10,939 nucleotides of DNA. Origin: Solirubrobacterales bacterium. GTDB lineage: Bacteria; Actinomycetota; Thermoleophilia; Solirubrobacterales; Solirubrobacteraceae. Positions 1-4,733 of this stretch are shown one piece after another. A program made the translations under genes and the position numbers. Each line of letters begins with the position of its first letter. Position 1 is the stretch's first letter. Under the pieces are notes generated by a model, which was not told the DNA's origin, did not search any database, and worked only from the letters and a program-made list of their open reading frames with translations. The stretch is from assembly GCA_026392325.1 (NCBI GenBank), contig JAPLCH010000193.1, positions 1 through 10,939 of the forward strand. Reading direction: 5' to 3'.

Positions 1-2
1 TC

Positions 3-620
3 CTGATTAATTCGGAGTACGCCTACCTGAAGGCTGCCCAGAACTCTGTTGGGCAGGAGGTTGCCGCTGCTACCCAGTTGGCCTCGGCGAGTTCAACTCT
101 GCCGCCGCCAGATGCAGAGCGGATCCAAGATCGAATGCGCGTCTACTTGACTTCATTGCCCTCAGCGGAGTGGAATGCGCTGGCTCAGGACAAGCCTGCG
201 TCATCTCCTTCGGGGGTTTACATGGGCGAGCTACAGCAGCAGGTATTCAGCCTTTCGAACCGGGAATACCCGTCTCCGTCAGCCCTGACAGCAATGGAGG
301 ATGCGATCGCACAGATGACGCAGGCTCGGCGAGAACGAATCGTAATCTCGTCCGGGAGCCTGCCCTTACCCCTGTTTGTGCTCTCGCTGTTCGCCGGGAT
401 GGCACTGATTGTCAATGCGATTTTTGTCGCGCTCAAGTCAGGGGCTAGGTTTGTGTTTGTCGCGAGTGGACTGGTAATAACCGTCGCGCTGGCAATTGCG
501 GCCGTCCTTGCTGTCAGTGCACCGTTCCGAGGGCCATTTGTGACCAAGGCATCACCCATAATTGAGCTTGTCCAAGAGCTGCAGGCTGGCCGATTTACGC
601 CATGGGTGCACGAGCGGTGA
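3..620 (+). CDS. DUF4239 (bestrophin-like) membrane protein, C-terminal part
   Basis: The reading frame is open from the left window edge, so the start lies upstream; 205 residues are visible. A TTG at 78 could be read as a start, but the frame continues upstream without a stop and the family is longer. Two hydrophobic segments are seen at about visible residues 121-144 and 149-174, followed by PFRGP. The order of a charged helix with RRERI, then a membrane segment, then a second membrane segment ending in PFRGP, then a short amphipathic tail, is the typical C-terminal half of DUF4239 proteins. These usually have about 250 residues, with one or two further membrane helices at the N-terminus, which would be missing here. 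Family function is not established; distant similarity to bestrophin-type channels is the usual suggestion. The 3' end overlaps the next gene, which suggests co-transcription and translational coupling. Confidence 0.75.
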   Translation: MINSEYAYLKAAQNSVGQEVAAATQLASASSTLPPPDAERIQDRMRVYLTSLPSAEWNALAQDKPASSPSGVYMGELQQQVFSLSNREYPSPSALTAMEDAIAQMTQARRERIVISSGSLPLPLFVLSLFAGMALIVNAIFVALKSGARFVFVASGLVITVALAIAAVLAVSAPFRGPFVTKASPIIELVQELQAGRFTPWVHER

Positions 621-1921
621 GGATCAGATCTAAGCCATTCGCTCTGGCAATGGGAGCCGTGCTAATCGCGGTTACCGTCGTTGTCGTAGCAGTCGCGACT
701 TCAGGCAAGGCGGCTCACCCTATATGCGAAAAGACCGATGCAGATTGCGTTCATGTCGCAGCAGGTGCACCGATTCAAATTGGCAGTCTGCTCTCCAAGG
801 ACCAGGCCAGTGGTAGGGAGGGTCTCGTCGCCGTGAAGCTCGCACTGGACTACCTCGATGGAAGATTCGATGGCGTCGATGGACGGCTGCTTGACCACCC
901 AGTCTCGTTGATTAGTGCCGATGATGGATGCAGTCCAGCTGGGGGTCGCAAGGGCGCCAGCCAGTTGCTCCAAGAGAGCAATCTGATCGCGACGATCGGA
1001 ACCACCTGCTCCTCAGCGGCACTTGGCGAGGCAGACCGGCTGATGAGTGCTGCGAAGGTTCCGCTGGTAAGTCCAGCGAATAGCGCTCCACTTCTTACCG
1101 ATCCAAGCCGCCATCAGCGCTACTACTTCCGGACCTCCTTTAATGACCTGATTCAGGGCGAGGTCGTCGCCGAGTTTGCAAAAAACAAGATCGCGAAGCG
1201 GCGAGCGGCCGTCTTCTATACGCCTGATGCGTATTCCCGTCAGCTGAGCGATGCCTTTGTGAAGCAGTTCCGTCGCAAGGGTGGAACGGTCGTCGCTCAG
1301 CTCAATGTCCAGGCAAAGGGTGGCACTAAGGCGGCTGTTGCGAAGGCAGCCCTAAGCAGGCCGAACTTCATCTTTGTTCCAATATTGGAGCCGAAATGCC
1401 ACCAAACTGTTGCTGCCACCCAAGCTGAGCCAGCGCTCAGGTCCGCATCAGTAGTCGTAGCGGAATCCTGTCAAGATCCCAGCTTCCTAAAGGCGTTGGG
1501 GCCAGCCGCGAACGGGATTTATGGATCCGGTCCGGGGGCCTCAAAGGCTGCAAGTAACGACTTCTATCGGCGCGAGTACCTTCCCGCCTTCGTTGAGCGG
1601 GCAGGCGGGGCGCCTACTGCAGTTTTCAATACAAACAGCTTTGATGCTGCAAACCTGATCTTCGGAACGATTCGCAGGGTTACTGACATCCAACCGGGCG
1701 GCGAGCTGCTGATCAACCGCGAGAAGCTGCGCTCGGCGCTGCTTGACATCACCGGCTATGAGGGATTGTCGGGAACGCTCGACTGCACGCCTAGCGGTGA
1801 TTGCGCTCAAGGCGCTCGCATTTCGATCTATCGGGCGCCTGCTTGGCCTGCTGTGCGGCCTAGTGCGATGCCGGTGTTCAGCGAGTCACGAACGATCGCG
1901 GAGTTGACCTCAGGCCTGTAA
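602..1921 (+). CDS. Membrane-anchored LivJ-type substrate-binding protein (type 1 periplasmic binding fold)
   Basis: 439 residues from the ATG at 602. A GTG at 617, forming a GTGA overlap with the previous stop, would give 434 residues and is an equally good start; neither has a clear Shine-Dalgarno. One hydrophobic segment (about residues 12-33) acts as a signal anchor; no lipobox cysteine follows. Residues 55-425 look like the Peripla_BP_6/LivJ fold: an opening strand PIQIGSLL, the ligand-region motif GTTCSSAA at 133-140, SPANSAP at 157-163, and the hinge/second lobe starting with YYFRTS and the YTPDAYSRQL helix. C110 and C136 are spaced like the LivJ disulfide; C266/C290 and C395/C401 are further candidate pairs. 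The family binds amino acids or other small ligands for ABC transporters, or serves as a sensor. No permease or ATPase gene is visible, so the partner may lie upstream or the protein may act with the DUF4239 protein. Ligand unknown. Confidence 0.85.
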   Translation: MGARAVRIRSKPFALAMGAVLIAVTVVVVAVATSGKAAHPICEKTDADCVHVAAGAPIQIGSLLSKDQASGREGLVAVKLALDYLDGRFDGVDGRLLDHPVSLISADDGCSPAGGRKGASQLLQESNLIATIGTTCSSAALGEADRLMSAAKVPLVSPANSAPLLTDPSRHQRYYFRTSFNDLIQGEVVAEFAKNKIAKRRAAVFYTPDAYSRQLSDAFVKQFRRKGGTVVAQLNVQAKGGTKAAVAKAALSRPNFIFVPILEPKCHQTVAATQAEPALRSASVVVAESCQDPSFLKALGPAANGIYGSGPGASKAASNDFYRREYLPAFVERAGGAPTAVFNTNSFDAANLIFGTIRRVTDIQPGGELLINREKLRSALLDITGYEGLSGTLDCTPSGDCAQGARISIYRAPAWPAVRPSAMPVFSESRTIAELTSGL

Positions 1922-1923
1922 TC

Positions 1924-1929
1924 AGGAGG
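1924..1929 (+). promoter_or_regulatory. Strong Shine-Dalgarno (AGGAGG)
   Basis: A full AGGAGG lies 6 bases before the ATG at 1936 and two bases after the stop of the binding-protein gene. It is the best ribosome-binding site seen in the window; most other genes here lack a good one. It is the main reason to take the small ORF at 1936 seriously. Confidence 0.5.
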
Positions 1930-1935
1930 CGACGA

Positions 1936-2184
1936 ATGGCGCAGTCGCTCCATTTGTTTGAGCCAAGCCTGAGCCCGGTTCTAATCCTGGGGCACTGGGG
2001 GGCACTTCAACTCCTGTCGGCTCGGTTGAGCCAACAGGAGGTTCCAACTATTGAGCTAACCGCCTGGGATCAGCGGAAGCTGCTTGGAACGGTTGTCTGG
2101 CCTGAGGAGTTGTTGCCCCAGCAGGCGATCTTGTTGCCCGTGGTCTTCATCGCGCACATGAAGTATCCACCCGCGCTGATCTGA
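1936..2184 (+). CDS. Doubtful small ORF, possibly a remnant
   Basis: 82 codons starting at ATG 1936, behind a perfectly placed AGGAGG. The first 45 codons lie in otherwise empty DNA; the remaining 37 run antisense through the end of the RCC1-like gene (which ends at 2070), so this part of the protein is dictated by the opposite strand. I recognise no family. The visible sequence has a mildly hydrophobic LSPVLILGHWGALQLL stretch and no clear membrane helix. A strong hairpin at 2011-2040 falls inside it. Possible readings: a genuine third gene of the binding-protein operon, the 5' end of a gene whose remainder was replaced when the RCC1-like gene arrived, or chance. The strong ribosome-binding site favours a real or formerly real gene; the antisense overlap argues against it. 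Confidence 0.3.
   Translation: MAQSLHLFEPSLSPVLILGHWGALQLLSARLSQQEVPTIELTAWDQRKLLGTVVWPEELLPQQAILLPVVFIAHMKYPPALI
2011..2040. terminator. Long hairpin between convergent genes, candidate bidirectional terminator
   Basis: CTCCTGT at 2011-2017 pairs with ACAGGAG at 2034-2040. After one C:A mismatch, GGCTC at 2019-2023 pairs with GAGCC at 2028-2032, closing a GGTT tetraloop. This gives 12 base pairs with one mismatch. It sits 30 bases before the end of the minus-strand RCC1-like gene and 90 bases after the plus-strand binding-protein gene. Neither side carries a T-run, so it is not a canonical intrinsic terminator, but the position suits stopping transcription in both directions. Confidence 0.45.
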
Positions 2185-2999
2185 GTTACAGATCCCAAAG
2201 TGCTCGGAGCCGACCCTCCACCGATGCTTCTCCCCCAGCAGACGACCTTCTTGGTGGAGGTCTTGATCGCGCAGGTAGCAATGCCGCCCGACTCGATCTT
2301 GCTGGCCGCTCCCAATGAGCTGGGGACGGTCCGCTGCCCGAAAGCGTTGTAGGTCCCCCAGCAAACGACCTTGCTGTCTGAGGCCTTGATCGCGCAAGCG
2401 TTTCGCTCGCCGGCACTTACCTGCTTGACCGTTCCGAGGCTGCTCGGGACAGTCGTCTGTCCGTAGTCCTTGATGCCCCAGCAGACGACCTTGCTGGTGG
2501 AGGTCTTGATCGCACAGGTGAACTTGTCGCCTGCCTCGACCTGCTTGGCCGCTCCAAGGGTTCCTGGGACCGTGCTCTGGCCAGAGTCGTTCGCCCCCCA
2601 GCAGACGACGGTGCTGTTCGAGGTCTTGATCGCGCAGACGTGAGCCGCCCCCGAGCTGATCTGCTTGGCCGAGCCAAGGCCCGCGGGGACGTTCACTTGG
2701 CCTTGGTTGTCGTACCTCTCGCCGCCCCAGCACCTGACTTGGTCCGATGTCGTCAGGGCGCAGGTATGGAAGGCACCCGGGCTTATCTGCTTGACCGTTC
2801 CCAAGTCGGTTGGGATGGTAGACCCGCCGTCGAGGTTAAATCCCCAGCAGGTCGCCAGCGAGCTGGAGATCACGCAGGCATTGCTCGCGCCGGAGGTGAT
2901 CTGACCCGCCGCAGCCTGCGCGCCCGCGGGGGCAGCGAGAATGAAGAGTGAACAGACGGTGGCGAGCAGACCTGCTCGGGTGGACATGAGGGAATTCAT
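2070..2999 (-). CDS. Secreted RCC1-like seven-repeat protein
   Basis: 309 residues. The start ATG at 2999 has GAAAGG 5 bases upstream; an internal ATG at 2987 is an alternative. Residues 1-30 form a signal peptide ending near AGAQAA. The rest is seven units of about 36-42 residues with the pattern (I/V)xxGxxxxCAIxTSxxxVxCWGxxxxGQxxVPxxLG. Each unit carries one cysteine pair: 42/51, 80/90, 122/133, 162/173, 202/213, 243/254 and 282/293, probably disulfides in the oxidising exterior. Seven units is the blade number of the RCC1 fold and of the RCC1-like secreted inhibitor BLIP-II, so a complete seven-bladed propeller is predicted; a binding role is inferred, the partner is unknown. No anchor or sorting signal follows the last repeat, so the protein is probably released or held by a partner. 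It is preceded by a probable promoter at 3098-3125. Confidence 0.85.
   Translation of the reverse strand: MNSLMSTRAGLLATVCSLFILAAPAGAQAAAGQITSGASNACVISSSLATCWGFNLDGGSTIPTDLGTVKQISPGAFHTCALTTSDQVRCWGGERYDNQGQVNVPAGLGSAKQISSGAAHVCAIKTSNSTVVCWGANDSGQSTVPGTLGAAKQVEAGDKFTCAIKTSTSKVVCWGIKDYGQTTVPSSLGTVKQVSAGERNACAIKASDSKVVCWGTYNAFGQRTVPSSLGAASKIESGGIATCAIKTSTKKVVCWGRSIGGGSAPSTLGSVTQISAGGYFMCAMKTTGNKIACWGNNSSGQTTVPSSFR
2073..2900 (-). repeat. Seven tandem RCC1-like coding repeats (about 110-126 bp period)
   Basis: The coding repeats are visible at DNA level. Near-identical blocks such as GAGGTCTTGATCGC recur around 2258, 2498 and 2618 (plus-strand reading), and CCCCAGCA blocks recur around 2113, 2232, 2358, 2475, 2596, 2728 and 2843. 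The middle units are the most alike, which suggests expansion by duplication of internal units; the first and last units are the most diverged. Confidence 0.7.
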
Positions 3000-3097
3000 A
3001 AGGGCCTTTCAGTGGGGGGTGCCATCCTGCGTATTGCCCAACAAGTCGCAGGGCAGGGCGGCCCAGAGGACCAAGCCCATTGCAGTTTGAATAACGG

Positions 3098-3125
3098 AGA
3101 GTATCTGTAACTACTGAAAGGTCAA
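3098..3125 (-). promoter_or_regulatory. Candidate sigma70-type promoter for the RCC1-like gene
   Basis: On the minus strand, TTGACC (3120-3125) is followed after 16 bases by TACTCT (3098-3103). The -35 matches 5 of 6 consensus bases, the -10 only 3 of 6. It would give a leader of about 90 bases before the ATG at 2999. The -35 overlaps the end of the upstream small membrane-protein gene, which fits an independently transcribed RCC1-like gene. Confidence 0.35.
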
Positions 3126-3353
3126 GACCGGAGTTGAGCTCGGACCAGCTGAGTCAGCTGGCTCATTGGGCTCAGGCTTCGGGTCAAAATCTTCCCACCA
3201 GCGCCATCCATCGTCCGGTCCGTCCGGGTCGATTGGCGTCTGCGGGATAGGAAGTGGACTCGGCCGGATTGCATTCCGCACGGAGCGGGCGAACATCCCA
3301 ACCTTCAGGATTGCGATTATGAGCAGTGCTGTTTCGGCAAGAACATTTGTCAT
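3111..3353 (-). CDS. Small single-pass membrane protein with acidic, proline-rich tail
   Basis: 80 residues, no recognised family. One hydrophobic helix (about residues 5-22, LAETALLIIAILKVGMF) is followed by a basic stretch (RSVRNAIR), which by the positive-inside rule would place the C-terminal tail in the cytoplasm. The tail is rich in proline and acid, with the tryptophan-rich acidic patch DGWRWWEDFDPKPEP at about residues 48-62. No good Shine-Dalgarno precedes the ATG at 3353. Other open frames cover the same DNA; this one is preferred because the membrane helix and compositional order look protein-like and it lies on the same strand as its neighbours. A role as a small accessory or docking protein is possible but not shown. 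Confidence 0.6.
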   Translation of the reverse strand: MTNVLAETALLIIAILKVGMFARSVRNAIRPSPLPIPQTPIDPDGPDDGWRWWEDFDPKPEPNEPADSAGPSSTPVLTFQ

Positions 3354-3394
3354 CGGTAATCAGGTTACGGGCGCCTGATCCCGCCAGTGCGGCC

Positions 3395-3414
3395 ACGCGC
3401 TCCCCTTGGCGCGT
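3395..3414 (-). terminator. Weak GC-rich hairpin after the VOC gene
   Basis: ACGCGC (3395-3400) pairs with GCGCGT (3409-3414) around an 8-base loop, 25 bases beyond the stop of the VOC-fold gene. The stem is short and no T-run follows, so this is only a candidate terminator for the hydrolase-VOC pair. Confidence 0.25.
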
Positions 3415-3438
3415 CAGCGCTCCTCGCCGAGGCCTCTC

Positions 3439-3834
3439 TCAGTCCTGCAATGTGACCCGCGGCTTGTAGCGGCTGTGCAGCATCAGTTGGTTCCCATCGG
3501 GGTCGGCAAAGAAGGCCATGTGGCAGACGCCCGTGTCCATTGGGTCGCCAAAGAACACAACCCCCTCAGCCTCGAGCGCCGCTTTCGCGGCCGGAAGGTC
3601 ATCGACATGAAGCGCAAAGGGGTTTGTGTTGCGATGGAACTCCATGCCCATCTTCTCGAAGTTGGTGAGGCTGATCGTTACGTTTCCAGTCTCTACTTCG
3701 GCGAATCCACGATCTGGCATGTAGACGGATCTCGTCAATCCGAGTTTGCCCTCGTAGAAGTCAAGTGCTCGGTCCACGTCCTGCGTGGGAACGGTGATGA
3801 AGTCAACGACTGTGATGTTTGGTTGTTCGCTCAT
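3439..3834 (-). CDS. VOC-superfamily protein (glyoxalase/bleomycin-resistance fold)
   Basis: 131 residues, the usual length of a single-domain VOC protein made of two beta-alpha-beta-beta-beta modules. Module 1 covers about residues 7-58, with the signature TQDVDRALDFYEGKLGL. Module 2 covers about residues 72-122, with HVDDLPAAKAALEAEG and the typical closing motif FFADPDGNQLMLH. Histidines at 76, 105 and 120 are possible ligands, but the usual metal-binding His/Glu set of glyoxalase I cannot be assigned with confidence, so the reaction is unknown; lyase, dioxygenase-like and binding-only members all exist. It starts 47 bases after the stop of the upstream hydrolase on the same strand, so the two are probably co-transcribed. 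No membrane or export signal is seen, so it is cytoplasmic. Confidence 0.88.
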   Translation of the reverse strand: MSEQPNITVVDFITVPTQDVDRALDFYEGKLGLTRSVYMPDRGFAEVETGNVTISLTNFEKMGMEFHRNTNPFALHVDDLPAAKAALEAEGVVFFGDPMDTGVCHMAFFADPDGNQLMLHSRYKPRVTLQD

Positions 3835-3881
3835 GGGGCAAGGGTGCCGCAGAACCAGCCAGTCCGCAATGGCACCTGTTT

Positions 3882-4538
3882 TTAGTCGGAGCTAGGGTGC
3901 GGCAGAGTGCGGTTAATCCAGTCGACCATCAAAGGGACCTGCCTCGGGTCAATGTTGTGGCCTGCTTCCGACTCGTGATACTCCAGGTCCATCTCGGTCT
4001 GCCCGATCAGTTCATTGGCCTTGCGGGCAAAGTCATCTGAGATCACAGGGTCTGGGCTGCCATGGGCGATGAACACCTTGGTGTCAGCCCGTGTTGCAAA
4101 CTCCGGCTGCCAGCCTTCGACAGTTGGGATGAACCCTGAGATTGCGAGGATGCCCGCCGGTGCTGGGCGTCCCGCCCCAAGTCCCGTGGCGTAGCTCATG
4201 ACAGTTCCCATGGAAAAGCCGCCGAGAATTGTCTGCTGGGGAGAAAGGCCGGTTGACTCCCAGAGAGTCTCGTGAAAACGGGAGAGGGCTCCGTAGGAGG
4301 CTGAGAAGGACGCCGGGTCCGGGTGGCCGACGCGGGGGACCATGTACCAGTGGTGTCCCTGCCAACCCTCAAGGGTTAATGGGGCTCGGGGGGAGACCAC
4401 ATGCAGCCGTTGCGTGGGATCAAAGACGTCAGCCAAGCCGATCAGGTCCTGTTCGTTGGACCCGCGCCCGTGGTGGAGGACCAGCAGGCCTTCGGCTGGT
4501 CCAGCAGCGTGGCGTTCAACAAAGATGATGTCGCTCAT
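3882..4538 (-). CDS. Alpha/beta hydrolase, phospholipase/carboxylesterase family
   Basis: 218 residues, the normal size for the Abhydrolase_2 family (small carboxylesterases such as YpfH/EstB). The oxyanion-loop motif HHGRGSN is at residues 22-28, the nucleophile elbow GFSMG at 107-111 with Ser109, the acid Asp163 in HGSPDPVI, and the catalytic His194 in EAGH. All parts of the catalytic triad are therefore present and in the right order. No signal peptide is seen, so a cytoplasmic esterase acting on small acyl esters is likely; the substrate is not known. It is the first gene of a probable two-gene unit with the VOC-fold gene, and is transcribed divergently from the RCC1/collagen gene. The start ATG at 4538 has no strong Shine-Dalgarno. 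Confidence 0.88.
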   Translation of the reverse strand: MSDIIFVERHAAGPAEGLLVLHHGRGSNEQDLIGLADVFDPTQRLHVVSPRAPLTLEGWQGHHWYMVPRVGHPDPASFSASYGALSRFHETLWESTGLSPQQTILGGFSMGTVMSYATGLGAGRPAPAGILAISGFIPTVEGWQPEFATRADTKVFIAHGSPDPVISDDFARKANELIGQTEMDLEYHESEAGHNIDPRQVPLMVDWINRTLPHPSSD

Positions 4539-4656
4539 GGCCGGGACTCTCGCACACCTTCCATTGCCTCCTCCTTGGGGTTCCCTCTACGGGGGACGAG
4601 GGTTTCGGGTCAGGGGCACCGGTTAGCCTGGCCAAGGCACTGTTTGAGGCGTCAAC

Positions 4657-4679
4657 GGGTTGTTAACGAAACAAGACCC
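4657..4679. promoter_or_regulatory. Inverted repeat in the divergent intergenic region
   Basis: The 195 bases between the divergent genes (4539-4733) hold no gene. GGGTTGTT (4657-4664) pairs with AACAA (4670-4674) and, after a two-base bulge, CCC (4677-4679). It sits directly upstream of a possible -35 at 4680, so it could be an operator or a leader hairpin; it may also be chance. Confidence 0.25.
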
Positions 4680-4710
4680 TTGATGGAGTAACTTGCTCAG
4701 GTGAAATAAT
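4680..4710 (+). promoter_or_regulatory. Weak candidate promoter for the RCC1/collagen gene
   Basis: TTGATG (4680-4685) and AATAAT (4705-4710) are separated by 19 bases, a little long for sigma70. The AAATAATT block is the most AT-rich point of this intergenic region. It would start transcription near 4717, giving a very short leader before the ATG at 4734. Confidence 0.3.
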
Positions 4711-4733
4711 TCAACTGAGGAAATGGTGCCCTG

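Noticed and set aside
2056..2733. Repetitive Arg/Gln/Leu-rich minus-strand frame overlapping the RCC1-like gene
   Set aside because: It is another frame of the same DNA repeats; the 2070-2999 frame carries the signal peptide and the seven RCC1 units.
2073..2900. Regular repeats spaced about 120 bases, considered as a CRISPR array or other non-coding repeat array
   Set aside because: The period, codon phase and conserved Cys-Trp-Gly residues show coding repeats; no short identical repeats with unique spacers are present.
3406..3885. Plus-strand open frame opposite the VOC-fold gene
   Set aside because: It has no recognisable features and lies antisense to a clear VOC-superfamily protein.
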